Positions 8,338 to 19,218 of a stretch of 64,000 nt of DNA are shown here, piece by piece (the first letter of the stretch is position 1; every line of letters begins with the position of its first letter). The translations under genes were made by a program, and so were the position numbers. Source of the DNA: Mycobacterium lacus (lineage in GTDB: Bacteria; Actinomycetota; Actinomycetes; Mycobacteriales; Mycobacteriaceae); the NCBI RefSeq assembly GCF_010731535.1, contig NZ_AP022581.1:1311952-1375951 (forward strand). The letters run 5' to 3'. The notes under the pieces were generated by a model. That model was given only the letters and a program-made list of their open reading frames with translations, was not told the DNA's origin and searched no databases.

Positions 8338-9704
8338 CCCGTAAGTCATACGAGCCGCGCCGCAAACGGCTGGACCCGGCGCGTCGCGCGGCGTTCGACG
8401 CGCTGCGGGCGGTCACCGAGCGCGACGCCTTCGTAAACCTGGTGCTGCCCGCCCTGCTGCGTGAACGCGGTATCACCGGCCGCGACGCCGCGTTCGCCAC
8501 CGAGCTGGCCTACGGCGCCTGCCGCACCCGGGGCCTACTGGACGCGGTCATCGGTGCGGCCGCCGGACGCTCGCCGGGGGCGATCGATCCGGCCCTGCTC
8601 GACCTGCTCCGGCTCGGCGTTTACCAGCTGCTGCGCACCCGGGTCGGCGCCCACGCCGCGGTGTCCACCACCGTCGATGCGGCCGGCATCGAATTCGACT
8701 CGGCGCGAGCGGGTTTCGTCAACGGCGTGCTGCGCACCGTCGCCGCGCGAGACGAGCGCTCCTGGGTGGACGAGTTGGCCCCCGACCCGGCGCGAGATCC
8801 GATCGGGCACACCGCGTTCGTGCACGCCCACCCACGCTGGATCGCCCAGGCCTTCGCCGACGCGCTGGGCGCGGCGGCCACAGAACTTGACGCGTTGCTG
8901 GCCAGCGACGACCAACGGCCGCAGGTGCATCTGGCGGCGCGCCCCGGGGCGCTGACCGCCACCGAATTGGCGCACGCCGTGCACGGCACCGTCGGCCGGT
9001 ATTCGCCGTACGCGGTGTACCTGCCGGGCGGTGACCCCGCACGGCTGGCGCCGGTGCGCGAGGGCCGGGCCCTGGTCCAGGACGAGGGCAGCCAATTGGT
9101 GGCGCGGGCGCTGACGCTGGCCCCGGTCGACGGCGACACCGGACGTTGGCTGGACCTGTGTGCCGGGCCGGGCGGCAAGACCGCGCTGCTGGCCGCGCTA
9201 GGCGCGCGATCCGGGGCCCGGATCACCGCGGTCGAGCCGTCGCCGCACCGCGCGGACCTGGTAGCCGACAACACCCGGGGGCTGAGGGTCGACGTGTTGC
9301 GGATCGACGGGCGGCACACCGATCTGCAGCCAATCTTCGACCGGGTGCTCCTCGACGCTCCCTGTACCGGGCTGGGTGCCTTGCGTCGTCGGCCGGAAGC
9401 CCGCTGGCGGCGTCAGCCGGCCGATGTGGGGGCGCTGGTCAAGCTGCAACGTGAGCTGCTGGCGGCCGCGATCGCGCTGACGCGGCCCGGCGGCGTGGTG
9501 CTCTATGCCACCTGCTCGCCGCACCTGGCCGAAACCGTCGGGGTCATCGCCGACGCGCTGCGCCGTCATCCGGTGTCCGCGCTGGATACCCGGCCGTTGT
9601 TCGAGCCGGTCGTCGAAGGTCTTGGCGATGGTCCCCAGGTACAACTTTGGCCGCACCGCCACGGCACCGACGCCATGTTCGCCGCCGCGCTGCGCCGCCA
9701 GTAG
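8334..9704 (+). CDS. rsmB: 16S rRNA m5C967 methyltransferase RsmB/Fmu
   Basis: The protein has 456 residues. Residues 1-140 form a NusB-like RNA-binding domain ([25 protein letters not shown]). The C-terminal part is a SAM-dependent RNA cytosine-C5 methyltransferase: SAM loop [18 protein letters not shown], then [18 protein letters not shown] carrying one conserved Cys, and ATCSPH carrying the other, the usual pair in this family. It modifies 16S rRNA in the 30S subunit. ATG 8334 overlaps the fmt stop by 4 nt. An in-frame start 120 nt upstream would run through the end of fmt and is rejected. Confidence 0.93.
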   Translation: MTRKSYEPRRKRLDPARRAAFDALRAVTERDAFVNLVLPALLRERGITGRDAAFATELAYGACRTRGLLDAVIGAAAGRSPGAIDPALLDLLRLGVYQLLRTRVGAHAAVSTTVDAAGIEFDSARAGFVNGVLRTVAARDERSWVDELAPDPARDPIGHTAFVHAHPRWIAQAFADALGAAATELDALLASDDQRPQVHLAARPGALTATELAHAVHGTVGRYSPYAVYLPGGDPARLAPVREGRALVQDEGSQLVARALTLAPVDGDTGRWLDLCAGPGGKTALLAALGARSGARITAVEPSPHRADLVADNTRGLRVDVLRIDGRHTDLQPIFDRVLLDAPCTGLGALRRRPEARWRRQPADVGALVKLQRELLAAAIALTRPGGVVLYATCSPHLAETVGVIADALRRHPVSALDTRPLFEPVVEGLGDGPQVQLWPHRHGTDAMFAAALRRQ

Positions 9705-9707
9705 TCT
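9702..9707 (+). promoter_or_regulatory. Putative leaderless -10 box of rpe
   Basis: TAGTCT begins with the TAG stop codon of rsmB and ends 7 nt before the rpe ATG at 9715. rpe could therefore have its own leaderless promoter as well as reading through from fmt-rsmB. Confidence 0.4.
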
Positions 9708-9714
9708 GTCGCTC

Positions 9715-10404
9715 ATGGCTCGCAGCACGGGGGGTCCGTTGATTGCGCCGTCGATCCTGGCCGCCGATTTCGCCCGGCTGGCCAACGAAGCGGCCGCGGT
9801 GCCGGGTGCCGACTGGTTGCACGTCGACGTGATGGACGGCCACTTCGTGCCGAACTTGACGATCGGCCTGCCGGTGGTGCAGAGCCTGCTGGCCGCCACC
9901 AGCATCCCGATGGACTGTCACCTGATGATCGACAACCCCGACCGGTGGGCACCGCCGTACGCCGAAGCGGGCGCCTACAACGTCACCTTCCACGCCGAGG
10001 CGACCGACAATCCGATCGCGGTGGCTCGCGACATCCGCGCCGCGGGTGCCAAAGCGGGGCTCAGCATCAAGCCGGGGACACCGCTGGAGCCCTATCTCGA
10101 GGTCCTGCGGCACTTCGATACTTTCCTGGTGATGTCGGTCGAGCCCGGCTTCGGTGGCCAGAGTTTCATCCCCGAGGTGCTCAGCAAGGTGCGTACCGTG
10201 CGCAAGATGGTCGATGCGGGTGAGTTGACGATCCTGGTGGAGATCGACGGCGGTATCAACGAGGACACGATCGAACAGGCCGCCGAGGCCGGTGTCGACT
10301 GTTTTGTCGCCGGATCGGCGGTCTACGGTGCGGCCGACCCGCAGGCCGCGGTGGAGGCACTCCGGCGCCAGGCCGGTGCCGCGTCAGCGCATCTACGCCC
10401 ATGA
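9715..10404 (+). CDS. rpe: Ribulose-phosphate 3-epimerase
   Basis: This 229-residue TIM-barrel enzyme interconverts ribulose 5-phosphate and xylulose 5-phosphate in the pentose phosphate pathway. Signatures are [11 protein letters not shown] at the N-terminus, [13 protein letters not shown] with the metal-binding and catalytic Asp, DCHLMI with a metal His, and [12 protein letters not shown], then EIDGGIN and FVAGSAVYG for phosphate binding. ATG 9715 is 10 nt after the rsmB stop. Its 3' end overlaps ribD by 4 nt (ATGA). Other pentose phosphate genes lie at 46656-53109. The link to riboflavin synthesis is metabolic: ribulose 5-phosphate is a precursor of the dihydroxybutanone phosphate made by RibA2. 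Confidence 0.95.
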   Translation: MARSTGGPLIAPSILAADFARLANEAAAVPGADWLHVDVMDGHFVPNLTIGLPVVQSLLAATSIPMDCHLMIDNPDRWAPPYAEAGAYNVTFHAEATDNPIAVARDIRAAGAKAGLSIKPGTPLEPYLEVLRHFDTFLVMSVEPGFGGQSFIPEVLSKVRTVRKMVDAGELTILVEIDGGINEDTIEQAAEAGVDCFVAGSAVYGAADPQAAVEALRRQAGAASAHLRP

Positions 10405-11435
10405 ACCAGCCGCAGGACCAGCCGCAGTCGGTCAACAGCGTCGATGCCGCGATGCGGCTGGCCATCGAGCAAGCCAACCGGGTCAAGGGCAGCACTTATC
10501 CGAACCCGCCGGTCGGCGCCGTGATCGTGGACCCCGACGGCCGCGTCGTTGGGGTGGGCGCCACCCAGCCCGCCGGCGGTGACCACGCCGAGGTGATGGC
10601 GCTGCGCCGGGCCGGTCGGTTAGCGGCGGGCGGCATCGCGGTGGTCACCCTCGAGCCGTGCAACCATTTCGGCAAGACGCCGCCCTGCGTGAACGCCCTC
10701 ATCGAAGCCAGGGTGGGCACGGTGATCTACGCCGTCGATGACCCAAACGCGATCGCCGGCGGCGGGTCGGGACGGCTCAAAGCGGCCGGTGTGCAGGTGC
10801 GATCCGGCATCCTCGCCAACGAGGTGATGGCGGGACCGCTGCGGGAGTGGCTGCACAAGCAGCGGACCGGGTTGCCGCATGTGACGTGGAAATACGCCAC
10901 CAGTATCGATGGCCGCAGCGCCGCCGCGGACGGATCCAGCCAATGGATCTCGAGCGAGGCGGCGCGCGCCGACCTGCATCGCCGCCGGGCCATCGCCGAC
11001 GCGATCATCGTCGGCACCGGCACCGTTTTGGCCGACGATCCGGCCCTGACCGCCCGATTGCCCGACGGTTCGCTGGCCGAGCGCCAACCGCTGCGTGTGG
11101 TGGTGGGCATGCGTGACGTGCCGCCGGAAGCAAAAGTTCTCAACGACGATTCGCGCACCATGGTGATCCGCACCCATGAGCCCGTGGAGGTGCTCAGGGC
11201 ACTGTCGGACCGCACCGACGTGATGCTGGAGGGTGGCCCCACGCTGGCGGGTGCCTTCTTGCGGGCCGGGGCGATCAACCGGATCCTGGCCTATGTCGCG
11301 CCGATCCTGCTGGGCGGCCCCGTCAGCGCGGTCGACGACGTGGGGGTGTCCAGCATCGCGCACGCGTTGCGGTGGCAGTTCGACAGCGTCGAGCAGGTGG
11401 GCCCGGATCTGCTGCTCAGCCTGGTGGCGCGCTAG
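10401..11435 (+). CDS. ribD: Bifunctional riboflavin deaminase/reductase RibD (RibG)
   Basis: The 344-residue enzyme carries out the second and third steps of riboflavin synthesis from the GTP side. The N-terminal deaminase (about 13-150) has the zinc site DHAEVMAL and [14 protein letters not shown]. The C-terminal reductase (about 160-344) starts [16 protein letters not shown] and has the NADPH-binding [11 protein letters not shown]. It follows rpe with an ATGA overlap. Its TAG stop shares a CTAG with the stop of the convergent P55 gene, leaving no spacer between the two transcripts. Confidence 0.94.
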   Translation: MNQPQDQPQSVNSVDAAMRLAIEQANRVKGSTYPNPPVGAVIVDPDGRVVGVGATQPAGGDHAEVMALRRAGRLAAGGIAVVTLEPCNHFGKTPPCVNALIEARVGTVIYAVDDPNAIAGGGSGRLKAAGVQVRSGILANEVMAGPLREWLHKQRTGLPHVTWKYATSIDGRSAAADGSSQWISSEAARADLHRRRAIADAIIVGTGTVLADDPALTARLPDGSLAERQPLRVVVGMRDVPPEAKVLNDDSRTMVIRTHEPVEVLRALSDRTDVMLEGGPTLAGAFLRAGAINRILAYVAPILLGGPVSAVDDVGVSSIAHALRWQFDSVEQVGPDLLLSLVAR

Positions 11436-12988
11436 GCGCTTTGAGGCGCGACGGCCTGTTGCTCGGGGACTTCCGGTTCGTCCGCATGCTCCTTGCGGCC
11501 GCTGACCAGGAGACCCAGCAGCGCTCCCGCCACACAGACGACGGCGGTGACCTTGAATATGTCGCCGTACATCAACGCGAACGCATGCACGTACATGTGT
11601 CCCTGCGCGGCCAGGCGTTCCAGCAGGGTGGCGTTGGGCGGGATCGCGGCCGACAGGCCGGCCAGGATCTGGTTGAACCGGTACAAGCCCCAGGCGCTCA
11701 GCGCGGCCACGCCGATCAGCATGCCGGTCATCCGGGCCACCACCACCGCCGCCGAGGCGATGCCGTGCTGGGCGGCCGGGACAACCCGCAGGGTGGCCGA
11801 CGACAACGGCCCGATCACCAGGCCCAGTCCCAGCCCCGCGACCAGCAGGTCGGCGCGCATTGCCGGCAGGGTTACCCATCCGAAGATGTTGTGCTTTTGG
11901 TCGAGCAAGCCGACTCGCCAGTGCGAAATAAGCCAGTAGCCATACGCCGCGATGAGCAGTCCGACGAACGTCGTCGCACGGTCGCCCGCCCTGGTGGCGA
12001 TCCAGCCGCCCGCCAGCGCCCCTATCGGCAGGGCGATCAGGAACCACAGCAGCAGCCCGGCCGCTTGAGTCTGGTCCATCTGCAGCACGCCCTGACCGAA
12101 CAGTTCGACATCGACCAGGGTCACCATCAGCGCCGCGCCGGCCGCGACGGAAGCACCCAGCGCCGAAAGGAACGGCCGGAAGTGCACCCCGGCGGGTTCG
12201 ATCAGCCGGGTGCGCGCAAAGCGCTCCCAGATCACAAAAACCACCGCGGTAACGATCGCGCCGATCACCAAGGGCAAGCCATAGCTCGGTAGCACCTGTT
12301 TGCCGTCGGGTTCGGGGTTGTACAGCCCGATGACCGCAAGCCCCAGCGCGATCGCCAGCAGCACACCACCGACGATGTCGACCTTCTCGGGATTGGCGCT
12401 GCGGTCGTGCGACGGCAGGCTGAAATGGATCATCGCCATGGCGATCAGGGTCAGCGGGACGTTGATCCAGAACACGTATTGCCACTCGCGGAACAGCCAG
12501 ACGATGAAGATGCCGTACAACGGGCCCAGCACGCTGCCGAGTTCCTGTGCGGCACCGATGCCGCCCAGCACGCCGGCGCGGGTGCGCTGCGCCCACAAAT
12601 CGGCGCCCAGAGCAAGCGTGACCGGCAACAGCGCGCCGCTGGCCAAACCCTGTATCGTCCGGCCGGCGATCAGCAGGTGGAAATCGCCCCAGTGCCCGGC
12701 CAGAGCGGTGACCACCGAACCCACCATGAACAGCGCCAGGCTGACCTGCAGCAGCAGCTTGCGGCCGAACCGATCGGAAGCCCGGCCCAGCAGCGGCATC
12801 GCGGCGATGTAGCCCAGCAGGTACATCGTGACGATCCAGGTGATCCGCTGCAGCTGGTTAACCGGGATGCCGACGTCATTCATGATGTCGCGCATGATGG
12901 TGACGACGACATAGGTGTCGAGGGCACCCAGCAGCACCGCGAGGCTGCCCGCGCTGATTGCGACTCGGCGTCCTGCCCGCATCGTCAT
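11432..12988 (-). CDS. P55-type major facilitator exporter (Rv1410c-like)
   Basis: The 518-residue DHA2-type MFS transporter has about 14 membrane segments. The motif A loop is [14 protein letters not shown], and [13 protein letters not shown] is in helix 1. It has the same length as M. tuberculosis P55, which works with LprG to move triacylglycerides and other lipids to the outer envelope and affects drug tolerance. The start ATG (12988) shares its A with the lprG stop (TGATG), so the two are translated together. A second ATG lies two codons later. The C-terminus is a charged cytoplasmic tail. Assignment is strong because both sequence and neighbour agree. Confidence 0.93.
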   Translation of the reverse strand: MTMRAGRRVAISAGSLAVLLGALDTYVVVTIMRDIMNDVGIPVNQLQRITWIVTMYLLGYIAAMPLLGRASDRFGRKLLLQVSLALFMVGSVVTALAGHWGDFHLLIAGRTIQGLASGALLPVTLALGADLWAQRTRAGVLGGIGAAQELGSVLGPLYGIFIVWLFREWQYVFWINVPLTLIAMAMIHFSLPSHDRSANPEKVDIVGGVLLAIALGLAVIGLYNPEPDGKQVLPSYGLPLVIGAIVTAVVFVIWERFARTRLIEPAGVHFRPFLSALGASVAAGAALMVTLVDVELFGQGVLQMDQTQAAGLLLWFLIALPIGALAGGWIATRAGDRATTFVGLLIAAYGYWLISHWRVGLLDQKHNIFGWVTLPAMRADLLVAGLGLGLVIGPLSSATLRVVPAAQHGIASAAVVVARMTGMLIGVAALSAWGLYRFNQILAGLSAAIPPNATLLERLAAQGHMYVHAFALMYGDIFKVTAVVCVAGALLGLLVSGRKEHADEPEVPEQQAVAPQSA

Positions 12989-13701
12989 CAGCTGACCTGA
13001 GGCTTGGTGACCTGGACCTGCTCGCCCCAATTCGACAAGGTCATCTGGACGGAATTGCCCGACCCCTTGTCCAACATGGCCTGCACCAGCTGGTGATCGC
13101 CGGTTTCCTGGATCCAGACGGTGGCCGGCACCGGTTGCGTCGCATTGAACGGCGGGGCAATCTGATTCACCGCCGCGGCCGAAACCTTTCCGTTGATGCG
13201 GACGGCGCTCTGGCCGTTGATGGTGTCGCGGCCCTCGGCCTTGGCGTCGGTGAAGTTCGCCAGTACGTTGGCCAGGCCGACGTCGGGGTTCAGGATCTGC
13301 GACGGGTCGTAGATATCGGCGGCCGGACCGAAATCGCTCCACTTGTTCGGGGTGAGGGTGGCAAACAGATTTCCGTCGGCGACCACGAAGTCGGCATCGA
13401 TATCGGACCCACCGAGCGTGATCGTGGCGTTTCCTTTCGCCGCGGTGTTCGGCGTCGTGGTCAGGTCACCGGTCAGCGTCTTGAGGGACAACCCCGGAAT
13501 CTTGCCTTTCACCGTCAACACCAGGTGCGCACTCTTGACGTTCTTGGTGGCATCGGTGGCCTGCTTGACCAGAGTCGCCGCGTCGGGGAGTGGGCCGCCG
13601 CTCTGCTTGGAGCCCGACGAGCAGCCGGCAACCAGGGAGGCGGCGATGCCCAGGGCGGCGAGGACGGCGAAGAGACGGCAGTGACGTCCGGGGGTCTGCA
13701 T
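12988..13701 (-). CDS. lprG: Lipoprotein LprG, lipid carrier of the cell envelope
   Basis: The 237-residue protein has a lipoprotein signal peptide with the lipobox LVAGC (Cys at about 27). The mature part has the LolA/LprG-like fold that holds triacylated lipids in a hydrophobic cavity; conserved runs include [17 protein letters not shown] and [20 protein letters not shown]. It delivers lipids with P55, encoded directly downstream. Two ATGs lie 9 nt apart (13710, 13701). I choose 13701 because a TACGAT box ends 7 nt before it and contains the upstream ATG. Confidence 0.95.
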   Translation of the reverse strand: MQTPGRHCRLFAVLAALGIAASLVAGCSSGSKQSGGPLPDAATLVKQATDATKNVKSAHLVLTVKGKIPGLSLKTLTGDLTTTPNTAAKGNATITLGGSDIDADFVVADGNLFATLTPNKWSDFGPAADIYDPSQILNPDVGLANVLANFTDAKAEGRDTINGQSAVRINGKVSAAAVNQIAPPFNATQPVPATVWIQETGDHQLVQAMLDKGSGNSVQMTLSNWGEQVQVTKPQVS

Positions 13702-13708
13702 ACCCTGC

Positions 13709-13714
13709 ATCGTA
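13709..13714 (-). promoter_or_regulatory. Putative leaderless -10 box of lprG
   Basis: Minus-strand TACGAT lies 7 nt before the chosen lprG ATG at 13701. It faces the ribC promoter about 60 nt away, making this a compact divergent promoter region. Confidence 0.5.
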
Positions 13715-13773
13715 GAGGGTGCCCGGGAGCGCGTCGGGGAACGAGTGGGGTGCGGGTTCTCGGGACTAGTCAT

Positions 13774-13779
13774 TAACCT
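13774..13779 (+). promoter_or_regulatory. Putative leaderless -10 box of ribC
   Basis: TAACCT lies 6 nt before the ribC ATG at 13786. Confidence 0.5.
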
Positions 13780-13785
13780 GGTCCG

Positions 13786-14391
13786 ATGTTCACCGGAATT
13801 GTCGAGGAACTCGGAGAGGTGACCGAAAGGGACGCCCTCGCCGACGCCGCGCGCCTGATCATCCGCGGCCCCACCGTGACCGCCGATGCGGGCCACGGGG
13901 ATTCGATTGCCGTCAACGGCGTGTGCCTGACCGTCGTCGAGGTGCTGCCCGACGGCCGATTCAGCGCCGATGTCATGGCCGAGACGCTGAACCGTTCCAA
14001 CCTGGGCGCATTGCGGCCCGGCAGCCGGGTGAACCTGGAGCGCGCGGCAGCGCTGAACAGCCGGCTCGGCGGGCACATCGTGCAGGGGCATGTGGACGGC
14101 ACCGGCGAGGTCGTGGCGCGCACCCCGGCGGAGCATTGGGAGGTGGTGCGGATCGAGATGCCGGCGGCGGTGGCGCGTTATGTCGTCGAGAAGGGGTCGA
14201 TCACCGTCGACGGGATTTCCCTGACGGTCTCCGGGCTGGGCGCCGAACCCCGCGACTGGTTCGAGGTGTCGCTGATCCCCACGACCCGGGAGCTGACCAC
14301 GTTGGGTTCGGCCCCGGTGGGAACGCGGGTCAACCTCGAGGTCGATGTGATCGCGAAGTATGTGGAACGGCTGCTGCAGAGGGCCGAATGA
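13786..14391 (+). CDS. ribC: Riboflavin synthase alpha chain
   Basis: The 201-residue enzyme joins two 6,7-dimethyl-8-ribityllumazine molecules to give riboflavin. It shows the expected tandem lumazine-binding barrels: [10 protein letters not shown] at the N-terminus and [14 protein letters not shown] opening the second repeat, each repeat with a motif of the type [13 protein letters not shown] or [13 protein letters not shown]. It heads the riboflavin cluster ribC-ribA2-ribH; ribD is 2.4 kb upstream. I looked for an FMN riboswitch in front of ribC and ribA2 and saw none. Confidence 0.95.
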   Translation: MFTGIVEELGEVTERDALADAARLIIRGPTVTADAGHGDSIAVNGVCLTVVEVLPDGRFSADVMAETLNRSNLGALRPGSRVNLERAAALNSRLGGHIVQGHVDGTGEVVARTPAEHWEVVRIEMPAAVARYVVEKGSITVDGISLTVSGLGAEPRDWFEVSLIPTTRELTTLGSAPVGTRVNLEVDVIAKYVERLLQRAE

Positions 14392-14513
14392 CCCGCCTGG
14401 CGGGCGCCTCCCGTTGCTGAGCAGAGCCAATGCCCGCGGCGGCCCGGTGGTTCATACTGTAGGCAAACGCGCCGGCTTTGCGTGTGAGCCGGTCTGACAG
14501 CAAGGTAGCAACG

Positions 14514-16820
<2,307 letters not shown>

Positions 16821-16901
16821 TCGACGCTATGATTGCCGACGGCAGTCGACCGCGCCGCATGTGGTGCGTGCGGTCGACCCCGATGAGAGGATGCAGCTGG
16901 A

Positions 16902-17378
16902 ATGGATGAATCGCGGTTGCTGGGCGGTGTTCGCCGGGCCCTTGTCATGGTCGTCGCAGTGTTCGGTGTCGCGGTGCTCAGCGCTGGCGCGGCCAGTGCC
17001 GACGGCCCGGTCCAGTTGAAGAGCCGATTGGGCGATGTTTGTCTGGACGCCCCCAGTGGGAGCTGGTTTGCCCCGCTGGTGATCAACCCCTGCAATGGGA
17101 CGGACTTTCAGCGGTGGAACCTCACCGGTGACGGTCAGATCGAGAGCGTGGCCTTCCCCACGGAGTGCGTGAACGTGCCAGGTGACGGCATCTGGGCGCG
17201 CCTGCAGCCTTGTATCAATTGGATCAGCCAGAAGTGGGCCATCCAGCCCAACGGCCTGGTTACGAGTGATCTTGGTGGCTGCCTGGCCGTTCTTGGCGGC
17301 CCGGGTCCCGGGACTTGGGTGTCCACCCGCTGGTGCAGCCCCGGAGCGCCCGACCAACAGTGGGATAGCGTTCCGTGA
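16902..17378 (+). CDS. Secreted ricin-B-type beta-trefoil lectin (Rv1419-like)
   Basis: The 158-residue protein has a Sec signal peptide (hydrophobic 12-30, cleavage likely after ASA at about 33). The mature part is a single beta-trefoil with three QxW-type repeats: FQRW, SQKW and DQQW. The M. tuberculosis orthologue is a secreted sugar-binding lectin. Six cysteines in the mature part could form disulfides. ATG 16902 is chosen because it opens the signal peptide. A TATGAT box near 16828 may be its -10. The lprH gene expected just upstream in M. tuberculosis is absent. A partial copy of the trefoil continues in the same frame after the stop codon (17388-17657). Confidence 0.88.
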   Translation: MDESRLLGGVRRALVMVVAVFGVAVLSAGAASADGPVQLKSRLGDVCLDAPSGSWFAPLVINPCNGTDFQRWNLTGDGQIESVAFPTECVNVPGDGIWARLQPCINWISQKWAIQPNGLVTSDLGGCLAVLGGPGPGTWVSTRWCSPGAPDQQWDSVP

Positions 17379-17387
17379 CCGGGCACG

Positions 17388-17657
17388 GTGTCGGGTAGTC
17401 ACGGTCCCTTCTTTGGAGTGGCCTTCCCCGGGGCTTGCTTGACGGTGGGCGCAGTGAACAGTTGGTTGGCGACCGTCATCCCCTGTCAAATGAACGGGCT
17501 CAACCAGCATTGGAGTATCCAGCCCAACGGCCAGGTTGCCGATAGCCTCGGTACCTGCCTCCACATCCTCAACGGTGTGACGGACCCCGGGACGCAGGTG
17601 ATCGGCTTGAATTGCGCCTTCGGTGGAGTCGACGAGGAGTGGGATCGCCTTGCGTGA
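17388..17657 (+). pseudogene. Partial duplicate of the ricin-B lectin (last two trefoil repeats)
   Basis: The 89 codons read as the second and third repeats of a trefoil: GVAFPGACLTVGAV, NQHWSIQPNGQVADSLGTC and DEEWDRLA correspond to SVAFPTECVNVPGD, SQKWAIQPNGLVTSDLGGC and DQQWDSVP of the gene upstream. It has no signal peptide and no good ribosome-binding site before the GTG. It lies in the same frame as the upstream lectin, separated only by the UGA stop at 17376-17378 and three further codons. It may be the remnant of a two-lobed lectin, a tandem duplication fragment, or a readthrough extension. Confidence 0.7.
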
Positions 17658-17668
17658 GCCTAAGCTCC

Positions 17669-17749
17669 GAGATCGATAGGCCCTGTCTGCTCGGCTACAT
17701 TGACAGGTGTTTTGCCTCCCGTGTGGGCAGCAGGGTCAGCGCGGAGCGG
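17669..17749 (+). pseudogene. uvrC gene fragment
   Basis: Twenty-seven codons align with UvrC residues from about 166 (bases 19714-19791): 20 of 26 aligned residues match, including [11 protein letters not shown] and RVSAE, with one inserted codon. Base identity by eye is about 78 percent. It begins 11 nt after the lectin fragment. The real uvrC is 1.5 kb further on. Confidence 0.75.
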
Positions 17750-18711
17750 GAGCTCATCCCCGCGGCCCGACGCCAACCGGCCCACCGGCGGCTGCGACCT
17801 AGCACGAAGATTCCGCTCGCCATGGTTAGGACAGCGACCATGGTCAGGCACGCCCCCGCGGAGGGCGGCCAAGAGCGACATAGCGCGGTGATGGTGAATG
17901 TGGTGATCAGTGACAAAGCAACCGCAAATGCTCCACGAATGAGGTGGCCCCGCGCGGCATAGATCATCGCTGCAAGCGTGAGGCCTATTGACCCCGCCAA
18001 GACGCTTACACTGGCGTGACTCGATGTTGTGTTGGCCGTCGGAATTGAATCCATCGTGACTAGCGCGGCAAAGGTGAAGCCGCAACACAGGAACGTCGGG
18101 AATGCGGGGTGCTCGAGCCGACGATCCAATTCGGCAGGATCGGAGCCGCGCAGCGCCCCCCAGGTTGTCAGCATATTCACGACCAGATACGCCAGAATTG
18201 CTGACATGGCTACAAAAAAACCGGCATGCCAGGCTCCGGCGACGGTGAAGTGATGGGGTCGTCCCGGCGTTATCCACCACGTCGGAGGTGGTGTTGGGTC
18301 GGCCCACCACTGGTATTGGACCCAACTCGACAGCGCCGCAGCAATGACCGTCGCGGCCAACGCCGGCAGGCGCGACGGCCTGTTTGCGTCTGGTCCGTGC
18401 TGTCCTCGCCCGAGCGTCAACAAGGCGGCGGTTAGTAGCGGCAGCAATAGTGTGTCACCGAGCGAATAAGACCGGTGATACGGCCACGTCAACACATTGG
18501 GCGGCCAGGGCAACAGCAGCCACATGCCGATGAGGACCCCGGGCCCAAGAATCAGGACCGACATCGCTGCCACGGCGGGGACAACGACCGAGTATTGCCG
18601 GCGCCGATGGGAACGAATCAGCGGGCGATCACCATTGTCCCTGCGACTACTGCAAAATTGCGACATCTTCGATGATTGCCCCTGCGGGGCAGCCAAGGCG
18701 GGCGCGCTCAT
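17695..18711 (-). CDS. Unknown multi-pass membrane protein
   Basis: I do not recognise this family. The predicted protein (338 residues from ATG 18711; ATG 18666 is an alternative) has about eight hydrophobic segments, beginning with VVVPAVAAMSVLILGPGVLI and ending with TMVAVLTMASGIFVLG before a basic C-terminal tail. An upstream in-frame ATG at 18969 would add a stretch of no membrane character. The last 18 or so codons are written antisense across the uvrC fragment, so the 3' end was formed after that fragment arrived. It lies between the lectin and uvrC, which are near neighbours in M. tuberculosis, so it looks like an insertion. The long open frame with consistent hydrophobic pattern supports a real gene. 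Confidence 0.6.
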   Translation of the reverse strand: MSAPALAAPQGQSSKMSQFCSSRRDNGDRPLIRSHRRRQYSVVVPAVAAMSVLILGPGVLIGMWLLLPWPPNVLTWPYHRSYSLGDTLLLPLLTAALLTLGRGQHGPDANRPSRLPALAATVIAAALSSWVQYQWWADPTPPPTWWITPGRPHHFTVAGAWHAGFFVAMSAILAYLVVNMLTTWGALRGSDPAELDRRLEHPAFPTFLCCGFTFAALVTMDSIPTANTTSSHASVSVLAGSIGLTLAAMIYAARGHLIRGAFAVALSLITTFTITALCRSWPPSAGACLTMVAVLTMASGIFVLGRSRRWAGWRRAAGMSSRSALTLLPTREAKHLSM

Positions 18712-18987
18712 GTCGCCAATAGCTGTGGCGGTGGCGTTCCAATCCGATGCGCCCGCAGCTCCCCGGACAGATATGCGCGGGTACGTCGCCGAGCGTCTTC
18801 GCCGCGTTGACGTAGGCGCCGCTGAACGGCTGCCGAAGCCCGGTACGACTGCAGGCAGATCACTGCCGCATTCGATGCAGTGGCCAAGATCGTCAACTCC
18901 CTTCGGAAGGCCAACCCAGCCCAGCTGCACACGCTGGGCACCATGGCCCTTCGCAAATCTGCTCTCCAACTGTTGCAGATAGAATTA

Positions 18988-19002
18988 GTAGTCGTCAACT
19001 AC
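18988..19002. promoter_or_regulatory. Palindrome in the AT-rich gap upstream of uvrC
   Basis: GTAGT-CGTCA-ACTAC is a perfect 5-5-5 palindrome in an unusually AT-rich patch (about 18980-19030) upstream of the unknown membrane gene and uvrC. The rest of 18712-19206 holds nothing else I can support; the open frames there lack family features. Confidence 0.35.
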
Positions 19003-19206
19003 GATATTCTTAGTCAATTATCAACAGGGGGAATGTCCTCATTTCGCCCGGCTGCGGAATGCGCCCGACCCTTTTCGGTGGACATGGGCTCAAGCAGGAC
19101 GGTCAAAGCGGCTAAGCCGCGCCGGCCACCAGCGGCCACGGAACCCCGCGTGACCCGCTGCCGATGCCGACGAGCCCGGCTTTCTGAGCGCCCTTCCTGC
19201 GACTAC

Positions 19207-19212
19207 TAGCCT
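19207..19212 (+). promoter_or_regulatory. Putative leaderless -10 box of uvrC
   Basis: TAGCCT lies 6 nt before the GTG start of uvrC at 19219. Confidence 0.5.
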
Positions 19213-19218
19213 GGATAC

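Noticed and set aside
14392..14513. Possible FMN riboswitch before ribA2
   Set aside because: I could not find the conserved FMN-aptamer core or paired arms; only a CATACT box is visible.
18497..19209. Plus-strand open frames between the membrane gene and uvrC
   Set aside because: They have no ribosome-binding site, no recognisable domain and run antisense to the membrane protein or across the AT-rich gap.
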